A DNA stretch of 64,000 bases. It comes from Afifella pfennigii DSM 17143 (GTDB lineage: Bacteria > Pseudomonadota > Alphaproteobacteria > Rhizobiales > Afifellaceae). Numbering within the stretch: position 1 is the stretch's first letter; each line of letters begins with the position of its first letter. The position numbers were made by a program, and so were the translations under genes. Under the pieces are notes generated by a model. That model ran no database searches. It saw only the letters and a program-made list of their open reading frames with translations, and was not told the DNA's origin. This document shows positions 34,990 through 44,097 of this stretch, in pieces. The stretch lies in contig NZ_JHZK01000009.1 of NCBI RefSeq assembly GCF_000688515.1, positions 1 through 64,000 on the forward strand, written 5' to 3'.

Positions 34990-35469
34990 CTACGCCGATT
35001 TGCCGAGATGGGCGCGCAGCATCCAGGCGAACTTGTCATGGGCGGCCACGCGCGCCGTGGCAAGATCGTTGGTTGCCCAGTCGCCATGCTTGTCGGCCAC
35101 CTCGCACAGCGCCGAAAGCGTCGAGGAGAGAGTTTCCTGGTCCGCCAGAAGCGCCGCAACCATTTCCCGGTCCGAAGCGTGCCCGTCATGCTCCTCGATG
35201 GCGCTGCGCTCCAGATACTTGGAGTAGCGTCCCTCCGCATGGGCATCGAGCGCCTTGATGCGTTCGGCAAGCTCGTCCATCGCCTCGAAATGATCCTCGT
35301 AGACCTTCTGGAACAGGTCATGCAGCGGCCCGAAGGCCATGCCAGTGACGTTCCAGTGGAAATTCTGAGCCTTGCTCATGGCCACCGCGGTCTCCGCAAC
35401 CGCCTGCGTCAGGCCTTCGACAAGGTCCTGCTTTGCCCCTGGCTCAATCTTGGCTGCAACTAAACCCAT
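34990..35469 (-). CDS. dps: Dps, DNA-binding ferroxidase of stressed cells
   Basis: A 159-residue ferritin-like protein. The ferroxidase residues His38, His50, Asp65 and Glu69 have the same spacing as His51, His63, Asp78 and Glu82 of E. coli Dps. It should form a dodecamer that oxidises and stores iron and protects DNA. I choose the ATG at 35469 because GGAGG lies just before it; an ATG four codons upstream lacks such a site. The N-terminus is short and only mildly basic, so DNA binding may be weak. A TTAGA/TCTAA dyad lies about 45 bases upstream. Confidence 0.92.
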   Translation of the reverse strand: MGLVAAKIEPGAKQDLVEGLTQAVAETAVAMSKAQNFHWNVTGMAFGPLHDLFQKVYEDHFEAMDELAERIKALDAHAEGRYSKYLERSAIEEHDGHASDREMVAALLADQETLSSTLSALCEVADKHGDWATNDLATARVAAHDKFAWMLRAHLGKSA

Positions 35470-35506
35470 TTCGCCCTCCATTTCCGTCTCGATGCTGACG
35501 TATAAA

Positions 35507-35521
35507 TTAGAATATCTCTAA
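35507..35521. promoter_or_regulatory. Dyad upstream of dps, possible iron-response site
   Basis: TTAGA-ATATC-TCTAA, a 15-bp inverted repeat in an AT-rich patch about 38 bases before the dps ATG. It resembles the TTTAGAA/TTCTAAA-type boxes read by Irr in alphaproteobacteria, but the match is partial. Confidence 0.4.
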
Positions 35522-35522
35522 A

Positions 35523-36050
35523 CTATCCTCTTCCCGTGCCGCCTTCAAGGCCATGTCGCGCCAGCGCCAGACCACGCGACAAAAAGCGCAACCAGCGATG
35601 TCCTTCCGGCCGCACCCGCCAGGCAATCAACGCACGAGCGCCGTTTTCGTCTCCCTCTCGCCAGGCGCGAAGCAGCCGCGCCAACCAGATCTCGTCCGCC
35701 GAATGGACCGCCGTTCCGGGCCGATAGAAGGCGAGCGGCCGGCGAGCCTTGCGCGAAAGGGCGCGGAAGAAGGCAATGGCAAAACGTTCCAGCGACACAT
35801 CCCGCTCCCCGGCGAGAAGGAAGCAGGCACGCTCGATATCCGCTTGCGAGGAGAGGAGGCTTTTCAGAACCAGCCACCGCAGCGCCTCCATCTCGGCGGC
35901 TTCGCGGGGCGACAGCGGCGCCGGTCCCGCCGATAGCGGCGCGAAGCTCTGGCAGGCCGGAAACGGCAGGACGTTTTCCGCCGCTACGCTCGCACTGGCA
36001 ACCTGGCGCCCGAAAGCACCCATGCTGAAATCCTGATCCTGAAAGCCCAT
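35523..36050 (-). CDS. Hypothetical protein, alpha-helical
   Basis: About 175 residues. I do not recognise the family. The C-terminal half (after residue 60) is rich in Leu, Ala and Arg with a regular helical pattern (LRWLVLKSLLSSQADIERACFLLAGERD), and no signal peptide, membrane helix or metal motif is seen. The start is uncertain: the frame is open to 36212, and I chose the ATG at 36050 because the upstream part is Arg/Ser-rich and looks non-coding. It is 53 bases upstream of dps on the same strand. Confidence 0.55.
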   Translation of the reverse strand: MGFQDQDFSMGAFGRQVASASVAAENVLPFPACQSFAPLSAGPAPLSPREAAEMEALRWLVLKSLLSSQADIERACFLLAGERDVSLERFAIAFFRALSRKARRPLAFYRPGTAVHSADEIWLARLLRAWREGDENGARALIAWRVRPEGHRWLRFLSRGLALARHGLEGGTGRG

Positions 36051-36371
36051 AGGGTTTTTCCGGCGATCCGCCGCGCCGCGCCGGCTACGCCGTCTCGTAC
36101 TCTGCGCCTTCTCTAAGCTAGAGAGACAGGCGCCGGATTTCAAAGCCCGATGCGCCGCGGCGGAACCACATCGCCAGTGCGACGCGAGGCCCCGGGGTCT
36201 GTTGAGAATCATCGCATGCGCTGCGCGGCGAAGAGAATCCGTCAGCTCCAGAAGCGAGGAGGAAGGACATGCCGACGGATATGCGACGAGGCGCGACGCC
36301 GAAATGGCGCATCTGCGCGGCCCCCTTCGGGATAGGCACCGACGCAGCAGGATGTGCTGACCCCAAAGACC
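36051..36371. other. Gap of about 320 bases with no convincing gene
   Basis: Lies between the hypothetical gene and the PilZ gene. Several frames are open but their products are Arg/Ala-rich and match nothing I know. No repeat, RNA gene or terminator was seen. Confidence 0.5.
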
Positions 36372-36935
36372 CTAAAGCGACAGCAACTCTTCGATCTGGG
36401 CGGGCGTCATGCGGCCGCGGCAGAACTGCACGCCGGCCCGGTTGCCGCGCCGCCAGGCGACCTCGCAGGTGATCGCGATATGCGCCAACGGCACGGCCAG
36501 AACCATCTCGCCTGCCAAGAGGTTTGCCTCTTCGCATTCCAGCTGTGCGCCCGCCGTCGACAGATCGCGGATGATGCAGCGCCGGATCTTGCGATCGCGC
36601 GAGACGATCAAGGCATCGATCGCCGCCGCCAATCGCACCGCCCCGCGTCGCTGCGCCGAGGAACGCAGAAGGATCGGGATATCTTCGTTGGCTTTGCGGG
36701 GTTTGAAAGCCAGGTGCGAGACGCTTTCCTGGGCGACCTTTCGCAGGGAGGCAGGCGCCGCCTCCGGGCCTGCATCCGATACCAGGCGAAGGCGCGACCT
36801 CGGCTCGCGGTCAAGGGCCGACGTCTCGCCGCACGGCTGCGCCTCGCGCCGCGTTTCCCCCTGCGCAAGGATCGAAGAATCGCCTCGAAGCGGCTTCTCG
36901 CCGAACATGCCTTCCCTCGTTGCTTGCTTGTGCAA
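36372..36935 (-). CDS. PilZ-domain protein, possible c-di-GMP receptor
   Basis: A 187-residue protein whose C-terminal part (about 90-185) reads as a PilZ domain: QRRGAVRLA supplies an R-X4-R-like motif, followed by RDLSTAGAQLE, the D-X-S-X2-G motif. PilZ domains bind cyclic di-GMP and control motility or exopolysaccharide. The first 80 residues are polar and probably disordered. The arginine spacing is not the textbook RXXXR, so binding is not certain. An ATG nine codons in (36908) is an alternative start. Confidence 0.72.
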   Translation of the reverse strand: MHKQATREGMFGEKPLRGDSSILAQGETRREAQPCGETSALDREPRSRLRLVSDAGPEAAPASLRKVAQESVSHLAFKPRKANEDIPILLRSSAQRRGAVRLAAAIDALIVSRDRKIRRCIIRDLSTAGAQLECEEANLLAGEMVLAVPLAHIAITCEVAWRRGNRAGVQFCRGRMTPAQIEELLSL

Positions 36936-37140
36936 GTCACTTCCGAGAGAGCCTAGCGGGGGAAAATGAGGAGAGTGTTACTGCGATGTCGGAAACGTCG
37001 GCATATGTCTTGAATATGCAGCATTTTTTTGCGGTCCGGCCGACACCATGGCACGCGCCCGGCATCTGGCGCAGCCTTGCTTCGCTGCGCGCGGATGTGA
37101 ATGATGCCGGTCCCCCCGCATCTTTCCCCCAAGAGGCATC

Positions 37141-38100
37141 ATGAAGCCGGAGATCCTCGTCGTCAGTGCGCATATGCCGCACGTCCTTACCGTCCTTCGC
37201 GAAGAATTCCTCTTGCACGACCTGCGGGACGCGGAGAACCCGGCGGCACGGCTTCAGGAAATAGGCCCCTCCATCCGCGGCCTTGCCTCCACGGCGTTCG
37301 CGGCGGCCGACAAGCCGCTGATCGACGCCCTGCCGAACCTTGAGATCATCTCCCATCTCGGCGTCGGCTACGACACGGTGGACGTCGCCCATGCGCTTTC
37401 CCGGGGCATCGCCGTCACCCATACCCCGGACGTGCTCAACGACGAGGTGGCCAATACAGCTATCCTCCTGCTTCTGTCGGCCGCCAGGCGTTTCGTGGAA
37501 TACGACCGCTATGTGCGCGCCGGTCGCTGGGAGGAGGAGGGCGATCCGCCACTTACCCACGGCATCGCCGGTCGCAAGGTGGGCATTGTCGGTTTCGGCC
37601 GCATCGGCAAGACCATCGCCGAGAAGCTGAAGGCCTTCCATGCAGAGATCGTCTATCACGGCCGGCGCGAGCAGAAGGATCAGCCCTACCGCTATTATGC
37701 CGACCTTCGGCAGATGGCACGCGACTGCTACGCGCTCGTCGTCATCACGCCGGGCGGCGCGGAGACCCACCATCTCATCTCGGGCGAGGTGATGGAGGCG
37801 ATCGGGCCGGACGGCATATTGGTCAACGTCGCGCGCGGGCCGGTCGTCGATGAGAGCGCGCTGATCGCCGCTCTTCAGGAAGGCAGGCTCGGCTACGCCG
37901 CCCTCGATGTTTTTGAGAAGGAGCCGCATGTGCCCGAAGCGCTGCGCAAGCTCGACAACGTCGTGCTGCAGCCGCACCAGGGCAGCGCCACGGTGGAGAC
38001 GCGGCGTGCCATGGGCGATCTTGTCGTCGACAATTTCCGGGCCTTTTTCGCCGGCCGCCCGTTGCTCACGCCCGTGCCGGAGATGCAGGCGCGGGAGTGA
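37141..38100 (+). CDS. D-isomer-specific 2-hydroxyacid dehydrogenase
   Basis: A 319-residue NAD(P)-dependent dehydrogenase. The nucleotide-binding motif GIVGFGRIG begins at residue 148 and the catalytic trio is Arg232 (NVARGP), Glu261 (FEKEP) and His279 (QPHQGS). It resembles glyoxylate/hydroxypyruvate reductases, which reduce these 2-oxo acids to glycolate or glycerate, but phosphonate, lactate and other substrates occur in the family. AAGAGG before the ATG is a good ribosome site. It is a single gene, convergent with the DUF883/holin-like pair. Confidence 0.88.
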   Translation: MKPEILVVSAHMPHVLTVLREEFLLHDLRDAENPAARLQEIGPSIRGLASTAFAAADKPLIDALPNLEIISHLGVGYDTVDVAHALSRGIAVTHTPDVLNDEVANTAILLLLSAARRFVEYDRYVRAGRWEEEGDPPLTHGIAGRKVGIVGFGRIGKTIAEKLKAFHAEIVYHGRREQKDQPYRYYADLRQMARDCYALVVITPGGAETHHLISGEVMEAIGPDGILVNVARGPVVDESALIAALQEGRLGYAALDVFEKEPHVPEALRKLDNVVLQPHQGSATVETRRAMGDLVVDNFRAFFAGRPLLTPVPEMQARE

Positions 38101-38109
38101 GCTTCGGCC

Positions 38110-38541
38110 TTATCGGCGCCGTCCCAGAAGCACGCCGATGATAAGGGCGATGCCGGCCGCCTGCACAACCGGATTGGCAAGCGGCGAGCCGCTCTGGCTC
38201 AAGGAGCGCTGCATGCGCCGATAGGTGTTTTCCGCGCTCTGGCTAAGTTCCTTGAAGGGCTGCTCGGCCGCCCGCGATGTCTCCCGTTGCGGCCGGAGCG
38301 CCAAGAGGAGGACGATAAGCCCGATAAAGAAAAGCCCCCCGGCTATTGCCAGCGCCGAGACGAGAGGCGTCCATAGCTGCGACAGGAAGATGTGCAGCGC
38401 GGCGAGGGCATAGCCGATGGCGAAGAGGAGGATGACGAGACCGATCGCCGCCAGCACCGCCTGCATGACCAGAACGCGGATGCGGCGGCGAAGATTAGCG
38501 GCCCCGTAAGCGAGGCTGATGGAGGACAGCAATCGGAACAT
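38110..38541 (-). CDS. Small holin-like membrane protein paired with DUF883
   Basis: About 143 residues with two adjacent membrane helices (about 25-48 and 58-82) and a third near the C-terminus. It resembles the phage-holin superfamily (DUF1469-like) proteins that often follow a DUF883 gene. It starts 7 bases after that gene. A role in envelope stress or ribosome/membrane tethering has been proposed for related pairs; none is shown. No lytic partner is present, so it is not a phage holin. The frame is open to 38589 within the upstream gene; the ATG at 38541 fits better. Confidence 0.7.
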   Translation of the reverse strand: MFRLLSSISLAYGAANLRRRIRVLVMQAVLAAIGLVILLFAIGYALAALHIFLSQLWTPLVSALAIAGGLFFIGLIVLLLALRPQRETSRAAEQPFKELSQSAENTYRRMQRSLSQSGSPLANPVVQAAGIALIIGVLLGRRR

Positions 38542-38548
38542 GGCCGCG

Positions 38549-38923
38549 TCAGCGCCGCGAAATGGCGCCGATGAGGAAGCCGAGGCCAAGCGCCACGAGC
38601 ACCGCCGTCAGCGGATTGCGGCTGATGGATTTGGAAAGATCGTCGGAAAGGGCCTGCGCCTCGGCCATGGCGGCATCCGCCTGCCGCTTGCCTTCGCGCC
38701 GGTAATGCTCGGCCCGCTCGTGCAGCATGTCCCGCCCCTCGCGCGCACCGGTGCGCAACAGGTCGCTGAGACGCGCCGACAGTTCGGCGACGTCCGCCTT
38801 CAGCTCTTCGAATTCGCGGTTGAGATCGCTGCTGAGCGCTTCGGCCTTCTTCTCCGTTTCGCTCTTGCGGCCATTGGAGCCGCCGGCCGTCGAGCCGGTG
38901 CCGGTGCGGGTGGTGTCTGCCAT
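38549..38923 (-). CDS. DUF883 (ElaB/YqjD-type) membrane-anchored protein
   Basis: A 124-residue protein with a charged helical N-terminal part (residues 20-95) and one C-terminal membrane helix (about 103-120) ending ISRR, the plan of ElaB/YqjD proteins. These are stress-induced inner-membrane proteins, some of which bind ribosomes. It is the first gene of a pair with the holin-like gene. Confidence 0.82.
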   Translation of the reverse strand: MADTTRTGTGSTAGGSNGRKSETEKKAEALSSDLNREFEELKADVAELSARLSDLLRTGAREGRDMLHERAEHYRREGKRQADAAMAEAQALSDDLSKSISRNPLTAVLVALGLGFLIGAISRR

Positions 38924-39025
38924 GAAAAGCCTCCGTTCCTGGGGGTGTTGGTTCGCTCAGGTAACGTGGCGCGGTAAGCCGAGTTCCAGGCTGAAAAGCC
39001 TCTGCCGCGGCCGAGACGCCACGGT

Positions 39026-40177
39026 TCAGGCGGCGCGGGCTCGCCGATCTTGACCGTCCGAAGCGATCACACCGCCGCCCAGGACGCGTGCATCGGCGCC
39101 CGCCCCGTCATAGAAGACGCAGGCCTGTCCGGGAGCAACGCCAAGCTCGCTGTCGGCCAGCACCACGCTCGCCGCGTCTCCCTCCACGTGCAGCTGCGCC
39201 TCGACCGGCGGGCGCGTGGAGCGGACCCGGGCGAAAACGGCCAGGCCGCTGTCGGATGCGTGCCCCAGATCCTCGCCCAGCCAGTTAAGATCGCGCAGGT
39301 AGAAGCGCCGCGTCTCCAGCGCCTCGCGCGGCCCGACGATGACGCGCGATTGCGCCACATCGAGGCGCACCACGAAGAGCGGCTCGCGCGCCGCGATACC
39401 CAGACCGCGTCGTTGGCCCACCGTGTAGTGCAGGATGCCCTTGTGCCGGCCGAGCACACGCCCGTCGACATGCACGATGTCGCCCTCCTGGGCGGCATCC
39501 GGCTTCAGCTTCTCCACCACGTCGCTGTAACGGCCCTTGGGCACGAAGCAGATATCCTGGCTGTCCGCCTTGGCGGCGACCGGCAGTCCGATCTCCTCGG
39601 CGATGGCGCGCACCTGCGCCTTCGTCAGGTCGCCGAGCGGGAAGCGCAGGAAGTCGAGTTGTTCCTGCGTCGTGGCATAGAGGAAGTAGCTCTGGTCTCG
39701 CTCCGCATCCGCGGGACGGAACAGGGCCCGCCTTGCCCCGATGTCGCGCGAGCGCACGTAATGCCCCGTCGCCATCGCCGCGGCGCCGAGCTCGCGCGCC
39801 GTTCCCAGAAGATCGGCGAACTTCACGGTCTGATTGCAGGCAATGCAGGGTATTGGCGTCTCGCCGGAGATATAGCTCTGCGCGAAGGGCTCGATCACCG
39901 CCTCGCGGAAGCGCTTCTCGTAGTCGAGCACGTAATGGGGGATGCCGAGGTCGGACGCCACCTTCTGCGCGTCGCGGATATCCTGACCGGCGCAGCAGGC
40001 GCCAGAGCGGTGGGTCGCCGCGCCATGATCGTAGAGCTGCAGCGTCACGCCGATCGTCTCGTAGCCCGCAGCCTTGACGAGGGCGGCGACGACCGAGGAA
40101 TCGACGCCCCCCGACATGGCGACGAGGACGCGGTTTGCCCCGCGCGGCCCTGGCAGGTCGAGATTTACATCCAGCAT
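39026..40177 (-). CDS. mnmA: MnmA, tRNA 2-thiouridine synthase
   Basis: About 383 residues. The PP-loop [10 protein letters not shown], the catalytic Cys in CNQTVKF and the second Cys in SQDICFV are all present. MnmA puts sulphur on uridine 34 of tRNAs for Lys, Glu and Gln. The family N-terminus suggests the ATG at 40177 ([10 protein letters not shown]); the frame continues to 40270 with two earlier ATG codons that cannot be excluded. It is divergent from sciP across a likely CtrA box. Confidence 0.93.
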   Translation of the reverse strand: MLDVNLDLPGPRGANRVLVAMSGGVDSSVVAALVKAAGYETIGVTLQLYDHGAATHRSGACCAGQDIRDAQKVASDLGIPHYVLDYEKRFREAVIEPFAQSYISGETPIPCIACNQTVKFADLLGTARELGAAAMATGHYVRSRDIGARRALFRPADAERDQSYFLYATTQEQLDFLRFPLGDLTKAQVRAIAEEIGLPVAAKADSQDICFVPKGRYSDVVEKLKPDAAQEGDIVHVDGRVLGRHKGILHYTVGQRRGLGIAAREPLFVVRLDVAQSRVIVGPREALETRRFYLRDLNWLGEDLGHASDSGLAVFARVRSTRPPVEAQLHVEGDAASVVLADSELGVAPGQACVFYDGAGADARVLGGGVIASDGQDRRARAA

Positions 40178-40270
40178 AAGCTCTGGTTGCAGCGCCAATG
40201 GCCTCCTGTCAAGCTGCTGTGCTTTCTCAAAAAATCTATCCATTCGCCTTAAGGTTTTCGCAACAGACAC

Positions 40271-40285
40271 TTAGGCGCTTGTTAA
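40271..40285. promoter_or_regulatory. Candidate CtrA box upstream of sciP
   Basis: TTAG-N7-TTAA, one mismatch from the CtrA consensus TTAA-N7-TTAA. It lies 52 bases before the sciP ATG, in the mnmA/sciP divergent gap. In Caulobacter sciP is a CtrA target. Confidence 0.6.
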
Positions 40286-40336
40286 GCTGCGCCGCCTATA
40301 ACGGTCGTTGTTGGTGAGTTAGTTCAAGAGTTTGCC

Positions 40337-40612
40337 ATGGCCGAGCATGTTCGACCGCGCGTGAAATATGTCATCGGACCCGACGGAAGCCCGCTGACCA
40401 TCGCCGACCTGCCTCCGCCCAACACGAAACGCTGGGTGATACGTCGCAAGGCCGAAGTGGTAGCGGCCGTCAGGGGCGGTCTGCTCAGCCTCGACGAAGC
40501 CTGCTCGCGCTATACGCTGACCGTCGAGGAATTCCTTTCCTGGCAGATGTCGATCGAGACTCACGGCCTTGCCGGCCTGCGCACGACGCGCATTCAACAA
40601 TATCGCCACTGA
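40337..40612 (+). CDS. sciP: SciP, CtrA inhibitor and cell-cycle regulator
   Basis: A 91-residue helix-turn-helix protein of DUF1153 type, highly conserved in alphaproteobacteria (VKYVIGPDGSPLTIADLPPPNTKRWVIRRKAEVV is split here by recognition, not exact alignment). SciP binds CtrA at promoters and blocks transcription of CtrA-dependent genes in G1 cells. It has a CtrA-like box upstream and ctrA itself is 2.7 kb away, so a feedback loop is likely. Length and pattern match the family well. Confidence 0.95.
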   Translation: MAEHVRPRVKYVIGPDGSPLTIADLPPPNTKRWVIRRKAEVVAAVRGGLLSLDEACSRYTLTVEEFLSWQMSIETHGLAGLRTTRIQQYRH

Positions 40613-40728
40613 GCTTTCCTGCCGAGCCAGCCACGCCAAGGCCGGCAGAACCGCCTCGCGCGGCTTGACAGGACGCCCCGCTGCCGCTGAGACGCAGCCA
40701 TGCCCAAGTCAGCCGAGGCGATCGCTCC

Positions 40729-41655
40729 ATGAGCACCGGCACCCACGACTATCATGAAGATCCACGCAACGCCGATATTCTCATCTCCGTCAACGGTGAA
40801 TTGAAGAAACGCCAGGAAGCGGTCGTCTCCGTCTTCGATTCCGGCTTCATTCTCGGCGACGGTGTCTGGGAGGGCCTGCGGCTGAGCGAGGGGCGGGTTG
40901 CCTTCCTTCATGCGCATCTTGACCGGCTCTACGAGGGCGCCGCCGCGCTCGACCTCGATATCGGCCTGACGCGCGAGGAGCTGACCCAGCGCCTTGCCGA
41001 ATGCCTGAGCGCCAACGGCATGCGCGATGGGGTGCATATCCGGCTGATGGTGACACGCGGCGTGAAGGCGACGCCCTACCAGGACCCGCGCATGACCATC
41101 GGCGGGCCGACCATCGTCATCATCCCCGAATACAAGGCGCCGAAGCCCGAACTCGCCGAGAGCGGCCTTTCGCTCTTCACCGTGCATGTGCGCCGTACCG
41201 GCCCCGCCGAGCAGGACCAGAAGATTAACTCGCACTCCAAGCTCAACTGCATCCTCGCCTGTATCCAGGCGGCCAAGGCCGGCGCCGACGAGGCGCTGAT
41301 GCTGGATCCGGACGGCTTCGTCGCCACCTGCAACTCGACGCATTTCTTCATCATCCGCCGCGGCGAGGTGTGGACATCCACCGGCGATTATTGCCTCGGC
41401 GGCGTCACCCGCGGCGAGGTGCTGAAGGCGGCGCGCGAGGCCGGCCTGCCGGTCAGCGAGAAGCGCTTCTCCCTAACCGACGTCTATGGCGCCGAGGAAG
41501 CTTTCGTCACCGGCACCTTCGCCGGCCTGGTGCCGGTGCGCCAGGTGGACGGGCGAAGGATCGGGGCGGCCCGCCCGGGCTTCTCCCCGCTCCTGCCGCG
41601 GCTTTCCGGCCTCTACAAGGCGCGCGCTGAGGCCCTCGCCACGCCGCTGGTGTGA
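40729..41655 (+). CDS. Class IV PLP aminotransferase (BCAT/D-amino acid type)
   Basis: A 308-residue fold-type IV PLP enzyme. The N-terminal DSGFILGDGVWEGLR and the candidate Schiff-base Lys171 in NSHSKLN are visible. The position usually held by Glu in this class (TETSSSN) reads TCNSTHFF, so substrate handling differs from ordinary branched-chain aminotransferases. It overlaps the open frame of a sulfotransferase-like gene just downstream, and the two are probably co-expressed. The substrate is unknown; D-amino acids or aminodeoxychorismate-like compounds are possible. Confidence 0.85.
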   Translation: MSTGTHDYHEDPRNADILISVNGELKKRQEAVVSVFDSGFILGDGVWEGLRLSEGRVAFLHAHLDRLYEGAAALDLDIGLTREELTQRLAECLSANGMRDGVHIRLMVTRGVKATPYQDPRMTIGGPTIVIIPEYKAPKPELAESGLSLFTVHVRRTGPAEQDQKINSHSKLNCILACIQAAKAGADEALMLDPDGFVATCNSTHFFIIRRGEVWTSTGDYCLGGVTRGEVLKAAREAGLPVSEKRFSLTDVYGAEEAFVTGTFAGLVPVRQVDGRRIGAARPGFSPLLPRLSGLYKARAEALATPLV

Positions 41656-41735
41656 AACGGGCCTGCCCCGCCCTTGCCTTCCAAGGCCCGCCGGTGCACA
41701 GGCGAACCGAGCGCAGCCGCAGAGGCATCAGGTCG

Positions 41736-42500
41736 ATGGTTTCTCCGTCCAGTCGCCAAGAGCCCGGCACGACGATCCGCATCGCCATGTGGTCGGGCCC
41801 GCGCAACATATCGACGGCGATGATGCGCGCTTTCGAGAACCGGCCCGATTGCGAGGTTTGGGACGAGCCCTTCTACGCCGCCTGGCTGCAACTGACGGGC
41901 GTGGAGCATCCGATGCGCAAGGAGATCTGCGCCGCCCACGAGACCGATTGGCGGCGCGTCGCTGAGCGCGCCTCGGGAGCCGCGCCCGCTGGCAGCCCCC
42001 TCTTCTATCAGAAGCACATGACCCACCATATGGTGGAGACGATCGGCCGCGACTGGATGAAGTCCTGTCGCCACGCCTTCCTCATCCGCCATCCCGCGCG
42101 CGTCCTGGCCTCCTATGCCAGAAAGCGCGCCGACCCTAGCCTTGCCGATATCGGCTTCATCGAACAGGCCGAGCTCTACGAGATGGCGAGCGAGCTGACG
42201 GGCGCCCGTCCCCCGGTTGTCGATGCCGACGACCTTCTCGCCAACCCGGAAGGGCTCTTGAAGGCGCTCTGCGCCGCGCTTGGCATTGTCTTCTTGCCGC
42301 AAATGCTCGCCTGGCCGGCCGGAAGGCGCGCCAGCGACGGCGTCTGGGGCGAGCATTGGTACGATGCGGTCTGGCGCTCCACCGGCTTTCAGCCGGCCGC
42401 GCCGGCGCCGCGGCTCACCGATCCGCGTCTCAAAAGGGTGGAATCGGAGGCTTTGCCGATCTACGAGCGGCTATCTGAGAAACGTCTGAAAGTCACCTGA
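41736..42500 (+). CDS. Sulfotransferase-like P-loop protein paired with a class IV aminotransferase
   Basis: About 254 residues. The N-terminal P-loop region WSGPRNISTAMM (residues 19-30) resembles the 5'-phosphosulphate-binding loop, and LIRHPARVLASYARKR the 3'-phosphate-binding segment of PAPS sulfotransferases. The open frame begins at a GTG overlapping the aminotransferase stop, but the fold starts later, so I use the ATG at 41736. Fusion of such a domain with a class IV aminotransferase is known to me from plant proteins, which suggests a shared pathway. Whether it transfers sulphate is not certain. Confidence 0.75.
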   Translation: MVSPSSRQEPGTTIRIAMWSGPRNISTAMMRAFENRPDCEVWDEPFYAAWLQLTGVEHPMRKEICAAHETDWRRVAERASGAAPAGSPLFYQKHMTHHMVETIGRDWMKSCRHAFLIRHPARVLASYARKRADPSLADIGFIEQAELYEMASELTGARPPVVDADDLLANPEGLLKALCAALGIVFLPQMLAWPAGRRASDGVWGEHWYDAVWRSTGFQPAAPAPRLTDPRLKRVESEALPIYERLSEKRLKVT

Positions 42501-42513
42501 GGCGTGGATCGGC

Positions 42514-42897
42514 TCAGCTCGCCATACGGCCCGCTCTCGGGCCCATCGGCGCCGCGCCGCCGGCCCCGCTTGCGCGGTCGTAGCGGCCTTCCTCGCGCTC
42601 CAGCTCGGCCTTTGCGGCTTCAAGGGCCGCCTTGGCCGCGTCGCGCTGGCTTTCCAGATCGCGAACCGAAACGAGCAGGTTATCGCGGCGCTGCCCGGCC
42701 GCTCGCGCGAAGGTGGAATAAGCGAAATGCTTCTCGTCCTCGATCCCGGTGCGGCGCTTCTCGGCGGCGATCTCGTGCTCCAGATCGGCTGCCATGCGGC
42801 TGAATTCCTCGATCATCGCCTCAATTTGGCCAAGACGACGTTTGCAATCTTCCACGGCGAATTTTTTTTGCCGAATGGCTGCGTCCCGCGACCTCAT
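42514..42897 (-). CDS. fliJ: FliJ-like flagellar export protein
   Basis: A 127-residue, almost entirely coiled-coil protein (RSRDAAIRQKKFAVEDCKRRLGQIEAM at the N-terminus reads as the alphaproteobacterial FliJ family). FliJ is the soluble escort of the flagellar type III export ATPase. GGGGAG precedes the ATG by about nine bases. It is divergent from ctrA, and CtrA controls flagellar genes in this group. No other flagellar gene is in the window. Confidence 0.78.
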   Translation of the reverse strand: MRSRDAAIRQKKFAVEDCKRRLGQIEAMIEEFSRMAADLEHEIAAEKRRTGIEDEKHFAYSTFARAAGQRRDNLLVSVRDLESQRDAAKAALEAAKAELEREEGRYDRASGAGGAAPMGPRAGRMAS

Positions 42898-43002
42898 ACT
42901 CAATACTCCCCAGCCCCGAGCGCCGCGTGGCGCGGGCACAGCCCGATGCCGCACGGCGGTAACCGTTCGTTTACGACTGCCGTTAATGATAGGCAGCAGG
43001 AC

Positions 43003-43017
43003 TTAAGGCAGGGTAAA
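43003..43017. promoter_or_regulatory. Candidate CtrA box in the fliJ/ctrA gap
   Basis: TTAA-N7-TAAA, one mismatch from TTAA-N7-TTAA, about 106 bases from fliJ and 274 from ctrA. The gap 42898-43290 also has GANTC sites and a TTAACCAT half-site nearer ctrA. Confidence 0.5.
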
Positions 43018-43118
43018 CCAGTGGCGCATCCCCGCCTTTTGCCGACCGGCGCAGCCCAGCGCTCAGTCGCTGCCGCTACGCCGGGATCATACGATCTACC
43101 AAAGCGGGCGACGCAGCG

Positions 43119-43188
43119 GATTCGGAATGGAATCAAGCGGCTATATCATGACATGGGATCATTGGCCTTGTCGGGCTGGCAAAGACTC
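43119..43188. promoter_or_regulatory. Cluster of three GANTC (CcrM) sites before ctrA
   Basis: GATTC at 43119, GAATC at 43130 and GACTC at 43184. In a GC-rich genome about one GANTC per 300 bases is expected, so three in 70 bases is enriched. In Caulobacter, methylation of a GANTC in the ctrA P1 promoter times its firing. Confidence 0.65.
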
Positions 43189-43190
43189 TG

Positions 43191-43198
43191 TTAACCAT
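43191..43198. promoter_or_regulatory. CtrA half-site TTAACCAT upstream of ctrA
   Basis: TTAACCAT directly follows the third GANTC site and is 93 bases before the ctrA ATG. It is the usual CtrA half-site and may mediate autoregulation. Confidence 0.5.
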
Positions 43199-43290
43199 TC
43201 CGACGTAATTATGGTCGCGGTTTCGCCTGCTCGACCAGAGCGTCCCGCGCGGTTCGCCGGACGGCGCGACAGGGCCTAAGGGGGATTGGC

Positions 43291-43992
<702 letters not shown>

Positions 43993-44017
43993 GGCGCCCC
44001 GCAACACCGGAAAAGAA

Positions 44018-44051
44018 ACGGCCCCGCAGCCATCGGCAGCGGGGCCGTTTT
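44018..44051. terminator. Bidirectional terminator between ctrA and chpT
   Basis: Perfect 10-bp stem (44018-44027 with 44039-44048), eleven-base loop, TTTT after it on the plus strand and TTTCTTTT on the minus strand. It ends both convergent transcripts. Confidence 0.9.
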
Positions 44052-44097
44052 CGTTCTTCCCCCGTCGAAATTCTTCCCAGCCGAAGGAGTGGAGGAG

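Noticed and set aside
38110-38541. A phage holin
   Set aside because: The protein follows a DUF883 gene and has no lysin or other phage gene nearby, so it is read as an envelope-stress type membrane protein.
41652-42500. Fusion or read-through of the aminotransferase and the sulfotransferase-like gene
   Set aside because: The aminotransferase ends with its own TGA, and the downstream frame is different; they are two genes, possibly coupled.
42983-43006. TTAA pair at 42983 and 43003 as a CtrA site
   Set aside because: The two TTAA are 16 bases apart, not 7. Only the TTAA-N7-TAAA pair starting at 43003 fits the spacing.
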